This document shows, piece by piece, positions 55,273 through 64,000 of a DNA stretch of 64,000 nt. Within the stretch, counting starts at the first letter, position 1; each line of letters begins with the position of its first letter. Source of the DNA: Bacteroidota bacterium (GTDB taxonomy: Bacteria > Bacteroidota > Bacteroidia > B-17B0 > Aurantibacillaceae); the NCBI GenBank assembly GCA_016708845.1, contig JADJFB010000008.1, forward strand, positions 68,897-132,896, in the 5' to 3' direction. The notes below the pieces were generated by a model, which saw only the letters and a list, made by a program, of their open reading frames with translations, was not told the DNA's origin and did no database searches. The translations under genes were made by a program, and so were the position numbers.

Positions 55273-56622
55273 TCAATTATCTTTTTCAATATCAGAAGCA
55301 GTAAACTTCTGTAAACTGTTAATTTTTGTTAGTTGATCCGCAACTTTTGATTCATCGCCTGATATTACTAACTTATATACGTTTGGTGTAAAGTATTTTT
55401 TAATCACTTTGTTCAGATCCTCTACGGTCAAAGTATTCAAATCAGTAATGATATTTTTTCTTTTCTCAAAATTATAAACCAAGGGATTATAAAAATTGGA
55501 AACTTCATCTGGGCTCTCCATTTTTTTAATGGCAATAATTCTTTTATAAACCGTTTCTTTAAATTTTGCTTCGTCAATTAAGGTGGTATTGAAATTTGCT
55601 AATGTTTTATCAAACAACTCAATCGTATTAACTAATTCGGCACTTCTTACTGAACAAGCAATCGAAAATAAATTAGAATACTTACTACTTCTTTGTGAAC
55701 TACCAATGCTATATGTCTTACCTCCTTTTTCACGAATTTCTTTAAACAATACATCATTAAAAACACTATTGGCTAACGAAAACGCTAACTGATCTTTATC
55801 TGTAACTGCAGGAGCTATTTTATTCCATTGCAAAGCGCATTGTGTAGCTCCTGTTCTATTTACAAAACCTATCTCTCGTTTTTTAATCGACGGCGATTCT
55901 AAACTCACTCCATTAGCACCACCAAATTCTGATTTCCACGAACCATAATATTTTTCGATAATAGGTTTAATGGCAGCTACATCAAAACTTCCACAAATAA
56001 TTAAGTTGGCATTTTTTGGGGTAAAGTTAAAATCATAATATTCTTTAATAATAACTGGAGTAATTTTTTGAATTTGTGTTTTATAAAAATATCTTCCTAA
56101 TGGATTTGATAATCCAAAAATAGAATAATTACTAAATACCGAAGATAATTCAGCAATATCCATTTTAGTAGGGCTATTAAAATCAATATTTCTAGAAATC
56201 AGTAAATCAATTTTATCTTTTGGAAATGTAGGAGTTAAAACAGCTGCCGACATTAAATCCATTCCTGCATCTAAATCTTTACTCAAAATATTCATTTCTA
56301 CAGTTGTATTATCATTTGATGAAGACGCAGATAAAGAAGTTCCTAAAGCAAATGCTTTATTTGTTTGAGTTTCTGCATCGTATTTTGCATTACCCATCAA
56401 AATTGCATTAGAAACCATATCGCTGTAATTTTGTTGGCCAGGCGTTTCATTAACTTTTCCTGTATTCAAAACTAACTTTACATTAATTGCAGGTATATTT
56501 CCATACTGTAACAAATACACTTTCAATCCATTTTTTAAATTAAAAGTTTCATAAGAAGGTGTAACTTGAGCTTTAAAAGCAAAAGATATCAATATCAAAA
56601 AAACTATGGCTATATTTTTCAT
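55273..56622 (-). CDS. M16 family protein lacking the zinc-binding motif
   Basis: A 449-residue exported protein (signal MKNIAIVFLILISFAFKAQ, start at 56622, one base after the preceding stop). It has the two-lobed M16 layout, including NLKNGLKVYLLQYGNIPAINVKLVLN split across the first strand pair and the second-domain motif YYDFNFTPKNANLIICGSFD. Where catalytic members have HxxEH there is QQNYSDMVSNAIL, so it should be an inactive, substrate-binding-type subunit. In most genomes it is adjacent to an active M16 partner, which is missing here. The C-terminal ~90 residues end KLVISGDESKVADQL. Confidence 0.85.
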   Translation of the reverse strand: MKNIAIVFLILISFAFKAQVTPSYETFNLKNGLKVYLLQYGNIPAINVKLVLNTGKVNETPGQQNYSDMVSNAILMGNAKYDAETQTNKAFALGTSLSASSSNDNTTVEMNILSKDLDAGMDLMSAAVLTPTFPKDKIDLLISRNIDFNSPTKMDIAELSSVFSNYSIFGLSNPLGRYFYKTQIQKITPVIIKEYYDFNFTPKNANLIICGSFDVAAIKPIIEKYYGSWKSEFGGANGVSLESPSIKKREIGFVNRTGATQCALQWNKIAPAVTDKDQLAFSLANSVFNDVLFKEIREKGGKTYSIGSSQRSSKYSNLFSIACSVRSAELVNTIELFDKTLANFNTTLIDEAKFKETVYKRIIAIKKMESPDEVSNFYNPLVYNFEKRKNIITDLNTLTVEDLNKVIKKYFTPNVYKLVISGDESKVADQLTKINSLQKFTASDIEKDN

Positions 56623-56623
56623 T

Positions 56624-57871
56624 TTATTCTTCAATATTATACTCGTTAATTTTTCTGTACAAGGTACGTTCGCTAATTCCTAATTCTTGAGAAGCATATT
56701 TACGTTTACCCTTATGTTTTTTTAATGCCTTCTTTATCATATCAATCTCTTTGTCTTGAAGTGATAACGATTCTTCAACTACAATTGGTTGATTGAATCC
56801 ATTGGTATCTTTTACAATAATTGGATTATGAATTTTCACTTCATTTGATACCACTGGAAAATTTCCTTCGTTGTTATACAATCGATCTATTGTTTGTAAA
56901 TCATCTGTTGGTAATGATCCTAAAGCACTTCCTCCAACCTGAACAATATCGTGAACCACTTTTTTTAAATCGTTCAAATCTTTTTTCATATCAAATAATA
57001 CTTTGTACAACAAATCACGCTCGTTCATGTCCGACGAACTAGAAGAATTACCAATGCTTGAATTTGATAAAGCAGGCAATGTATTTGTGTGGTAATTTGG
57101 AAGATATTGTAAGATGCCTTCTAAATTAATTTCTCTTTCTTTTTCAATGATAGAAATTTGTTCTGTAATATTTTTTAACTGACGGATATTTCCTGGCCAA
57201 TAATAATTTACGAGCGCATGTTCAGCATCTGATGTTAACTTCACTGCAGGCATTCTGTACTTAGTTGCAAAATCGCTTGCAAACTTTCTGAACAATAAAT
57301 AAATATCATCCTTACGTTCGCGCAATGGAGGCAAATTAATTGGAACAGTATTTAAACGGTAATATAAATCTTCTCTAAATTTTCCTTTTTCAATAGCGAC
57401 ATTAAAATTAATATTAGTAGCTGCAACGACACGCACATTCGTTTTTTGAACCTTACTACTACCTACTCTAATATATTCTCCTGTTTCTAAAACACGTAAT
57501 AAACGCGCTTGAGTCGTTAGTGGTAATTCGCCAACTTCATCTAAAAAAATAGTTCCACCATCTGCTACTTCAAAATAACCTTTACGTGCTTCATGCGCAC
57601 CTGTAAACGATCCTTTTTCGTGACCAAATAATTCACTATCAATTGTTCCTTCAGGAATAGCACCACAGTTTACGGCAATGTATTGTCCGTGTTTACGAGA
57701 ACTATTTTGATGAATAATTTGTGGAAATACTTCTTTACCAGTTCCACTTTCTCCGTTAATTAAAACGTTCAAATCTGTCGGTGCAACCTGACGAGCCACA
57801 TCAATTGCTCTTTCTAATAAGGGATTATTTCCCATTATTCCGAAGCGTTGTTTTATATCTTGTAATGTCAT
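56624..57871 (-). CDS. Sigma-54-dependent transcriptional activator without receiver domain
   Basis: A 415-residue enhancer-binding protein. The AAA+ domain occupies ~10-250: Walker A GESGTGKEVF near residue 40, the sigma-54 contact loop as GSFTGA (the common GAFTGA has Ala in place of Ser), Walker B GGTIFLDEVGELP, and sensor-like VVAATNINFNV. A Fis-type helix-turn-helix is at the C-terminus (KRKYASQELGISERTLYRK). There is no N-terminal receiver, PAS or GAF domain, so regulation must be by expression, cofactors or partners. It precedes the M16 gene with one base between them. Confidence 0.92.
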   Translation of the reverse strand: MTLQDIKQRFGIMGNNPLLERAIDVARQVAPTDLNVLINGESGTGKEVFPQIIHQNSSRKHGQYIAVNCGAIPEGTIDSELFGHEKGSFTGAHEARKGYFEVADGGTIFLDEVGELPLTTQARLLRVLETGEYIRVGSSKVQKTNVRVVAATNINFNVAIEKGKFREDLYYRLNTVPINLPPLRERKDDIYLLFRKFASDFATKYRMPAVKLTSDAEHALVNYYWPGNIRQLKNITEQISIIEKEREINLEGILQYLPNYHTNTLPALSNSSIGNSSSSSDMNERDLLYKVLFDMKKDLNDLKKVVHDIVQVGGSALGSLPTDDLQTIDRLYNNEGNFPVVSNEVKIHNPIIVKDTNGFNQPIVVEESLSLQDKEIDMIKKALKKHKGKRKYASQELGISERTLYRKINEYNIEE

Positions 57872-57883
57872 TTTTAGTACTAT

Positions 57884-57911
57884 AAGATTAAAGTATCAAG
57901 ATTAAAGATTG
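57884..57911. repeat. Flanking repeat, distal side of the four-helix-bundle gene
   Basis: AAGATTAAAGTATCAAGATT followed by AAAGATTG is repetitive. Its outer end CAATCTTTAAT (minus strand) mirrors CAATCTTAAT on the other side of the gene (58291-58300). Confidence 0.4.
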
Positions 57912-57921
57912 ATTTTACTTT

Positions 57922-58275
57922 CTATTCTAAAGTTTCTCTGAAAGAGAAAATCATATTCTTTAATTCTGATAATTCCAGTAATATTTTATTTCTTAATTCT
58001 TCTTTGCCAAATTTTCTTCTATCACAAATAATTATATGAGTTTCTAATTCAAAACAAGAACCTAATGAATGTGTAACAAACTCTGCGAAATGTTTCTTTG
58101 TTCTTTTTCCACAACCTTCTGCTATGTTTGCAGGAACAGAACAGGCACATCTAACAATTTGTGATTTCAGATTAAAACGTTCATCTTGCGGTAAGTCTCC
58201 AACATAATCATAACATAAATCAACCAAATCAATTGATCGTTGCCAAATCTTTAAATCTTTGTAGTTATGAGCCAT
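57922..58275 (-). CDS. Four-helix-bundle protein (23S rRNA IVS / S23 family)
   Basis: A 117-residue protein of the four-helix-bundle family often misnamed S23 ribosomal protein: KDLKIWQRSIDLVDLCYDYV, LKSQIVRCACSVPANIAEGCG, KKHFAEFVTHSLGSCFELE. Homologues occur in 23S rRNA intervening sequences and in diversity-generating retroelement accessory proteins (bAvd-like), or as scattered stand-alone genes. Here it is placed between miaB and the sigma-54 regulator with short inverted repeats on both sides, so it may be a mobile insertion. No reverse transcriptase is present. Confidence 0.88.
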   Translation of the reverse strand: MAHNYKDLKIWQRSIDLVDLCYDYVGDLPQDERFNLKSQIVRCACSVPANIAEGCGKRTKKHFAEFVTHSLGSCFELETHIIICDRRKFGKEELRNKILLELSELKNMIFSFRETLE

Positions 58276-58290
58276 AAATTTATATTAAAC

Positions 58291-58335
58291 CAATCTTAAT
58301 ACTTTATACTTACTTCTTAATACTTCAAAATCTTA
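58291..58335. repeat. Flanking repeat, proximal side of the four-helix-bundle gene
   Basis: CAATCTTAATACTTTATACT and further TTCTTAATACTTC and AATCTTA units. It is inverted relative to the repeat at 57884-57911 and reaches the last codon of miaB. Confidence 0.4.
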
Positions 58336-59757
58336 AACGCACTCTCCAATCAAAGTTCCACTCGTGCAGCTAGTAATCAAAACATTCACATAATCCCCTT
58401 TCTTTAAATTTCCTTTTGGGAACACGCAAACGGTATTTTGTGAATTTCTTCCGCTCATCATGTCTGCTGATTTTTTAGAAACGTTTTCTACTAATACTTT
58501 GTAAACTTTTCCTAGTCCTTCTTTCGTTCTAATTTCACTATGCCTGCGTTGCGCGTCAACAATTTCTGTTAACCTTCTGCTTTTTATTTCTGCGGGAACA
58601 TCATCTTCATACTTACGCTCTGCTAATGTTTTAGGGCGTTCGCTGTAACTAAACATATAAGCAAATTCATATTTTACTTCTTCCATTAAAGATAAAGTAT
58701 CTAGATGTTGCTCTTCTGTTTCGCCACAAAAACCTGTAATAATATCCGCACTAATAGCGGCATCTGGCATAATACGACGAATAGCCGCAATACGATCTAA
58801 ATACCATTCACGAGTATAACCACGATTCATTTTTTCTAATACATCGCTATTTCCACTTTGTACTGGCAAGTGAACATATTTACAGATATTTTCGTATTTC
58901 GCCATCATGTGCAACACATCATCACCCATATCTTTTGGATGCGAAGTTGAATAACGCACACGTAAATCAGGATTAATTAATGCTACCATTTCTAATAGCT
59001 CAGCAAACGTTTTAGAATTTGCTTTTTGTTCTTCAGTTAAATTTTCTTTCTTCAATCCGCCACCGCTCCATAAATAAGAGTTTACATTTTGCCCCAATAA
59101 AGTCACTTCTCTATAGCCTTTATCAAATGCTTCTTGGCATTCTTTTACAATGGTTTCTGGTTCACGGCTTCTTTCTCTTCCTCTTGTAAATGGAACCACA
59201 CAAAAACTACACATATTATCACAACCACGCATAATGCTTACAAAAGCACTTACGCCATTATGATCTAATCGTACTGGGGAAATATCTGCATACGTTTCTT
59301 CTTTACTTAAAATCACATTAATAGCTTGTTGTCCACCTTCGGCTACAGCAATTAAGTTTGGTAAATCGCGGTAAGCATCAGGGCCAACAACCATATCCAC
59401 TAACTTTTCTTGCTCTAAAAACTGATGTTTTAATCGTTCGGCCATGCAACCTAACACTCCAATTAATAGATTTTTATTGGTCTTTTTTACTTTTTTGTAA
59501 TCGTATAAACGCTGACGAACACGAGATTCGGCATTTTCGCGAATAGCACAGGTATTTACAAATATTAAATCTGCTTCTTTATAATCGGTTGTTGTGGTAT
59601 ATCCTTTATCAATCAAAATAGAAGCAACGATTTCGCTATCTGCAAAATTCATTTGGCAACCGTAGCTCTCCAAAAACATTTTCTTTCCACCTTTATTCTC
59701 GGTTTCTCTTACTAATGCTTCTCCTTGTTTTGATTCGTCAATTATTTTGTTCTCCAT
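58333..59757 (-). CDS. miaB: tRNA-2-methylthio-N6-dimethylallyladenosine synthase
   Basis: Radical SAM methylthiotransferase modifying A37 of tRNAs that read UNN codons. A 474-residue protein from the ATG at 59757 (MENKIIDESKQGEALVRETE). The N-terminal UPF0004 domain has cysteines in ESYGCQMNFADSE and NTCAIRENAESRVRQR and in GVLGCMAERLK. The radical SAM CxxxCxxC is in RGCDNMCSFCVVPFTRGRERSR, read in two overlapping pieces (near residue 190). A C-terminal TRAM domain (KVYKVLVENVSKKSAD) is present. It is monocistronic or leads the downstream minus-strand genes. Confidence 0.96.
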   Translation of the reverse strand: MENKIIDESKQGEALVRETENKGGKKMFLESYGCQMNFADSEIVASILIDKGYTTTTDYKEADLIFVNTCAIRENAESRVRQRLYDYKKVKKTNKNLLIGVLGCMAERLKHQFLEQEKLVDMVVGPDAYRDLPNLIAVAEGGQQAINVILSKEETYADISPVRLDHNGVSAFVSIMRGCDNMCSFCVVPFTRGRERSREPETIVKECQEAFDKGYREVTLLGQNVNSYLWSGGGLKKENLTEEQKANSKTFAELLEMVALINPDLRVRYSTSHPKDMGDDVLHMMAKYENICKYVHLPVQSGNSDVLEKMNRGYTREWYLDRIAAIRRIMPDAAISADIITGFCGETEEQHLDTLSLMEEVKYEFAYMFSYSERPKTLAERKYEDDVPAEIKSRRLTEIVDAQRRHSEIRTKEGLGKVYKVLVENVSKKSADMMSGRNSQNTVCVFPKGNLKKGDYVNVLITSCTSGTLIGECV

Positions 59758-60067
59758 GTATATCAATAAAAACGCAAAGATAAGGCTTTGTTCTGACAAA
59801 ATGACACGTTAACCATTTTTCACAGTAGGAAATCAATATTTTTTTGAAATATTTTAAATTACTAATAATCAACTATTTAAGAGCAAAAACAACCATTAAA
59901 TGCTCAAAAACAGTCTCTCTAAAAATAAAAATTAGGTTTATTCGGATTAAATTTTTTTCCTTTGCAAACTTTTAAAGCAAACAGAACTCAATTTTTCGGA
60001 CTCAAAAACCATCAAATTCGTCATTTTTTAGCTTTAAAACGCGAACTTTTAATATACATATATATAC
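59758..60067. other. Divergent intergenic region miaB / topA
   Basis: A 310-bp gap, very AT-rich. It contains TGACACGT near 59802, a partial copy of the palindrome at 30741-30752, and a TATACATATATATACATG stretch running into the topA start. No ORF, hairpin with T tract or clear promoter pair is seen. Confidence 0.6.
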
Positions 60068-62722
60068 ATGGCAAAAAATTTAGTTATTGTCGAGTCCCCT
60101 GCAAAGGCAAAAACCATTGAAGGGTTTTTAGGTAAAGATTTTACGGTTAAATCTAGTTTTGGACATATTAGAGATTTAGTAAAAAAGGGATTCGGTGTAG
60201 ATATAGAAAATAATTTCACCCCAACTTACGAAGTACAGCCAGATAAGGAGAAAGTAATAGCTGAATTAAAAAAATTATCAAAGGGAGCAGACATGATTTG
60301 GTTAGCATCCGATGAAGATCGAGAGGGAGAAGCTATTAGCTGGCATTTATACGAAACATTAGGATTAACAAAAGCAAATACTAAACGTATTGTTTTTCAC
60401 GAAATTACAAAGCCCGCTATTTTAAAGGCTATTGAAAACCCACGTGAAATCGACATCAATTTAGTAAATGCACAACAAGCTCGTCGTGTATTAGATAGAT
60501 TAGTTGGTTTTGAATTATCACCTATTTTATGGCGTAAAGTTCGTCCGAGTTTATCCGCTGGACGTGTGCAATCTGTAGCTGTTCGTTTAATTGTAGAACG
60601 CGAAAGAGAAATTCAAAAATTTCAATCCACATCAGCTTATAAAGTCTCTGCATTATTTAAAGTAGGAACTGGAATTTTAAAAGCGGAATTAGATAAACGT
60701 TATAGTACAGAGGCAGAAGCACAAGCTTTTTTAGAAAAATGCAAAGTAGCTTCTTACACGATTGAAAGTTTAGAAACAAAACCTGCAAAACGTTCGCCAG
60801 CTGCACCTTTTACAACATCAACTTTACAGCAAGAAGCTGCTCGTAAATTAGGTTTTTCGGTTGCGCAAACCATGCAAGTGGCACAACGTTTATATGAAGC
60901 TGGTAAGATTACTTACATGAGAACTGACTCCGTGAATTTATCGGAAACAGCCATGGATCAAGCTAACAAAGCTATTAATCAAAATTACGGTGCTAAATAT
61001 TACAATCCTCGTCAATATAAAAACAAGAGTAAAGGTGCACAAGAGGCGCATGAGGCTATCCGTCCTACATACATTGATAGAACGGTAATTGATGGGGAAC
61101 GTAACGAACAGCGTTTATACGATTTAATTTGGAAACGCACCATTGCTTCTCAAATGAGCGATGCTGAATTAGAAAAAACAACTGCAAAAGTTAATGTAAG
61201 TGGTGCTTCTGAATTATTTGTAGCGCAAGGCGAAGTATTAAAATTTGATGGTTTCTTAAAAGTATATATGGAAGGAACAGATGATGAAGATTCTGACGAA
61301 GAAAATTCATCGATGTTACCACCAATGAAAGTGGGCGAAAAATTAGATAGCCAAGAAATTACAGCGACTCAACGTTTTACGCATCACCCAGCACGTTATA
61401 CGGAAGCAAGTTTAGTTAAGAAATTAGAAGAATTAGGTATTGGTCGTCCTTCTACTTACGCTCCAACAATTAGTACGGTTCAAAAACGTAACTATGTGGA
61501 GAAGACTGATAAAGAAGGTACACCAAGAGAATACGTGCAATTAACTTTAGTAAAACAAAATTTAACTAAAGCTACAAAAACTGAAAATACAGGTGCTGAG
61601 AAATCAAAATTATTCCCAACCGATATTGGAATGGTAGTAAATGATTTCTTATTGAAATACTTCCCTACTATTTTAGATTTTAATTTCACGGCTAAAGTAG
61701 AAGAGGAATTTGATGAGATTGCAGATGGTAATTTGAACTGGCAAAAAATGTTGAAATCGTTTTATACACCTTTTCACAAAACAGTTGAAACAACATCTGA
61801 AAACAGTGAACGTGCTAGTGGCGAAAAAATATTAGGAGTAGATCCTGCAAGCGGAAAACCAGTATCGGTGCGTGTTGGACGCTTTGGTCCTTTAGCACAA
61901 ATTGGTGAAACAATTGAAGGCTCTGAAGAAAAACCAAAATTTGCCAGCTTAAGAAGAAACCAAAGTATTGAAACTATTACTTTAGAAGAAGCTCTAGATT
62001 TATTTAGACTTCCTTTAACTTTAGGAGAATACAATGGTATGGAAGTGGTAGTTGCTGTGGGAAGATTTGGACCCTACATTAAATTAGGAGAAGCTTTTAT
62101 TTCTATTCCTCGTACCATCGACCCATTAACGGTTGATATGGAAAAAGCGATTGAAATTATTAAAGAAAAAGAAGAGGCAGATGCTCCGGTAGCACATTAC
62201 CAAGGTAAAGGAGTTACTAAAGGCAAAGGTCGTTTTGGACCATTTATTAAATACGATGGTATGTTTATTAATGTACCAAGAGCTTATGATTTTGATAATT
62301 TATCTCAAAATGATATCAATGAATTAATTGAGAAAAAATTAGAGAAAGAAGCTAACCGTTATATTCAAAACTGGCCTGAAGAAAAAATTTCTGTTGAAAA
62401 TGCACGTTGGGGTCCCCAAATTAAATTTGGCAAACTGCAATTAAAACTGATTAAAAATGGTGGTGGTAAATTTACGCCTGATGAATTAACTGCTTTAACT
62501 TTAGATGAAGTAAAAGCAATGATTATTGCGCAAGTACCAAAAGCATTTGATAAAAAAGGTGCTAAGAAAGCTGCTCCAAAAAAAGCAAAAGTTGTAAAAC
62601 TAGCAGGAGAAACTTCGACCAAGAAGGCAGCAGTAAAAAAAGCCGCCAGTAAAAAAACAGCACCTAAAAAAGTTGCTGCTAAAAAAGCTCCAGCAAAGAA
62701 AGCCGCTGCTAAAAAGAAATAA
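60068..62722 (+). CDS. topA: DNA topoisomerase I with lysine/alanine-rich tail
   Basis: Type IA topoisomerase relaxing negative supercoils. An 884-residue protein. The Toprim domain has LVIVESPAKAKTIEGFLG at the N-terminus and ASDEDREGEAISWHL (DxDxE) near residue 80. The catalytic tyrosine is in ITYMRTDSVNLSE near residue 283. Instead of C-terminal zinc ribbons it has Toprim_C-type repeats (VGRFGPYIKLG, GKGRFGPFIKYDG, ENARWGPQIKFG). The final ~50 residues are a basic KKAA/KKAP repeat tail like histone H1, expected to bind DNA nonspecifically. A terminator follows. Confidence 0.96.
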   Translation: MAKNLVIVESPAKAKTIEGFLGKDFTVKSSFGHIRDLVKKGFGVDIENNFTPTYEVQPDKEKVIAELKKLSKGADMIWLASDEDREGEAISWHLYETLGLTKANTKRIVFHEITKPAILKAIENPREIDINLVNAQQARRVLDRLVGFELSPILWRKVRPSLSAGRVQSVAVRLIVEREREIQKFQSTSAYKVSALFKVGTGILKAELDKRYSTEAEAQAFLEKCKVASYTIESLETKPAKRSPAAPFTTSTLQQEAARKLGFSVAQTMQVAQRLYEAGKITYMRTDSVNLSETAMDQANKAINQNYGAKYYNPRQYKNKSKGAQEAHEAIRPTYIDRTVIDGERNEQRLYDLIWKRTIASQMSDAELEKTTAKVNVSGASELFVAQGEVLKFDGFLKVYMEGTDDEDSDEENSSMLPPMKVGEKLDSQEITATQRFTHHPARYTEASLVKKLEELGIGRPSTYAPTISTVQKRNYVEKTDKEGTPREYVQLTLVKQNLTKATKTENTGAEKSKLFPTDIGMVVNDFLLKYFPTILDFNFTAKVEEEFDEIADGNLNWQKMLKSFYTPFHKTVETTSENSERASGEKILGVDPASGKPVSVRVGRFGPLAQIGETIEGSEEKPKFASLRRNQSIETITLEEALDLFRLPLTLGEYNGMEVVVAVGRFGPYIKLGEAFISIPRTIDPLTVDMEKAIEIIKEKEEADAPVAHYQGKGVTKGKGRFGPFIKYDGMFINVPRAYDFDNLSQNDINELIEKKLEKEANRYIQNWPEEKISVENARWGPQIKFGKLQLKLIKNGGGKFTPDELTALTLDEVKAMIIAQVPKAFDKKGAKKAAPKKAKVVKLAGETSTKKAAVKKAASKKTAPKKVAAKKAPAKKAAAKKK

Positions 62723-62741
62723 CATAAATTAATTTATTTTG

Positions 62742-62768
62742 AAAGCCTCCGCTAAAAGTGGAGGCTTT
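62742..62768 (+). terminator. Terminator after topA
   Basis: AAAGCCTCC (62742-62750) pairs with GGAGGCTTT (62760-62768) around a GCTAAAAGT loop, followed by TTATAT. It lies 20 bases after the topA stop. Confidence 0.8.
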
Positions 62769-62798
62769 TATATAAATAAGAATTTCAATAAACAACAG

Positions 62799-64000
62799 AT
62801 GATGAAAAAATTAAGTTTTCTTTTTATAATTATAAGCAATATTATTTGCGCTCAAATTTATACTGTATCCGAAAAACAAATTGAGGTTACTTCGCATTTC
62901 TATAATTCATTTATTCTAGAATTAAATAGTGGGAACACTGTTTTGATTCAAATGGAGCCTAAGATAGAAGGTTACTATTAAAAATCTATGATAACAACCA
63001 CGAGGAAAGAGTCTCCACAAAAAACAAAACTAGAAAACATTAAAGACATTAATAGTGTATATGTTATCGACTTTATAGAGTTAAATAAAAATGCCGTTTT
63101 GTTTTATGCTGCAGCCAAAGATGGTGTTGTTAATCTCTATAAATTATCTATAAACCAAAATACCGGAGAAACACATACCGATATTTGTTATTCATTTAAT
63201 CTGCCAAAAGATTACACCTACTTTAATCGTGATTTATCCTTTTTTAAAATTATCGAAAACCAAACTAAAACAAAATACAGCATTATTGTTGGTTCATCAC
63301 TTGATAATCAATATCATCTAAATATCACCGTCTATAATTCAGCTAGCAACCAACTCCTATTAAAACATTCAAAAAAATTTGACAATTATTTCCATCTAGA
63401 TTTATTGGACGCTATTATGGATAACGAAAGTATTTACTTACTTGTTGACAGAAAGTTTAAACCAAAAGATTCAGAAGAAAAAGGTTGGTTTAAGGTGACG
63501 GAGGTTCATTATATTCCACAAAATATCGCATCGATATTAAAATTTAATATGGATACAAAACACATACAAGACATCAAACTTAATTTTTTTAAATAATCCA
63601 ACTTATTCTATTAAAGGGCAGTTTAATTTCGACAATAAGAATAATCAGTTAAACTTGCTTTTGTCTGGTATCAACCCAAAAGATAGCTATGGAAAAATAC
63701 CAGATGTAACCAACATTTTCCTAAAAATTTCGAAACAAGATTTTATAATAAGTGCTGAAAATGAAATAAAAAATACACGGCAATCATAAAAGCACTATCT
63801 CTATATCCCGATATAAAATTAGATAACTAACACCTTTGCTAACTTCCCACAAAGTTTTTATACGGATTCGCTCGGTAATAACACCTTCGTTTTTCAAACT
63901 GTTTATAATAAATTCAATAAACCTAGGTAGCGGAAGTTCATTAACACAGCAAGAGTTCGCATTTTATTTTGTGACAGTAAAACGGATATTATTTCAACTC
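62799..64000 (+). CDS. Exported hypothetical protein with multiple frameshifts, cut by right edge
   Basis: A signal peptide (MMKKLSFLFIIISNIICAQ) starts the gene at 62799. The coding signal then switches frame repeatedly. Near 62977 a missing base continues the protein as EGYYLKIYDNNHEERVSTKN. Near 63033 a one-base gain leads back to LENIKDINSVYVIDF. The T7 run near 63585 needs one T to reach NNPTYSIKGQFNFDNKNN. The A6 run near 63770 needs one A to reach KKYTAIIKALSLYPDIKLDN. Further shifts near 63828 and 63932 give NTFANFPQSFYTDSLGN and LGSGSSLTQQEFAFYF to the edge. The concatenated product looks like one coherent secreted beta-rich protein of unknown function, either a pseudogene or low-quality sequence. 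Confidence 0.6.

Noticed and set aside
1..64000. Search for tRNA, rRNA, transposases, integrases and phage genes
   Set aside because: None could be recognised. The cassette-like array therefore has no recombinase within the window.

Overview
The window is a 64 kb piece of an AT-rich chromosome from a member of the Bacteroidota. The evidence is the type IX secretion / gliding machinery (a GldN/PorN homologue, a PorP/SprF homologue, a PorE-like OmpA protein), several proteins with type A or type B T9SS sorting domains, Bacteroidota-restricted families (DUF4293, DUF2851, DUF721/DciA-like, the alternative GlmU) and promoter-like TAnnTTTG elements next to start codons. The genus cannot be fixed from the sequence. 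No rRNA, tRNA, CRISPR array, transposase or integrase was seen.

Layout. 1-24 kb (mostly + strand) is housekeeping: secDF (cut by the left edge), recF, a DciA-like gene, ispH, a DnaQ-type exonuclease, uvrA, carA, der and an isolated gldN. On the - strand follow purL, two DUF4412-like exported proteins and an arginine-decarboxylase-type enzyme, then DUF4293 and accB-accC on +. 24.08-26.6 kb is an accessory island: an abortive-infection-type gene, a cytochrome c lipoprotein and a SUKH (SMI1/KNR4) protein, each bounded by attC-like inverted core sites and separated by two nearly identical ~175-bp repeats. This looks like an integron-type gene-cassette array without an integrase in view. 26.6-34.5 kb holds small exported proteins, an SBBP-repeat T9SS cargo, a two-gene lipoprotein operon (YceI-like plus a small lipoprotein), and a small T9SS cargo followed by a YadA-like fibre protein.

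34.5-52.0 kb (- strand) is one tightly spaced seven-gene block. In transcription order it encodes a 1475-aa fibre protein, a small type-B T9SS cargo, an M43 metalloprotease with Ig/PKD repeats and a type-B sorting domain, a PorP/SprF protein, a PorE-like TPR/propeller/OmpA protein, an outer-membrane barrel fused to nine Ig-like repeats, and an alternative GlmU. I infer a dedicated cell-surface export and anchoring system. 52.2-63 kb returns to ordinary genes: K+ channel, PspC, DUF2851, cytochrome c lipoprotein, inactive-type M16 protein, sigma-54 activator, four-helix-bundle protein, miaB and topA. A badly broken exported-protein gene runs off the right edge.

At least ten otherwise intact genes, including secDF and recF, are interrupted by single-base frameshifts, most of them in A/T homopolymers. 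The simplest reading is homopolymer indel error in the assembly. Merged coordinates are given for these genes and each break is noted.
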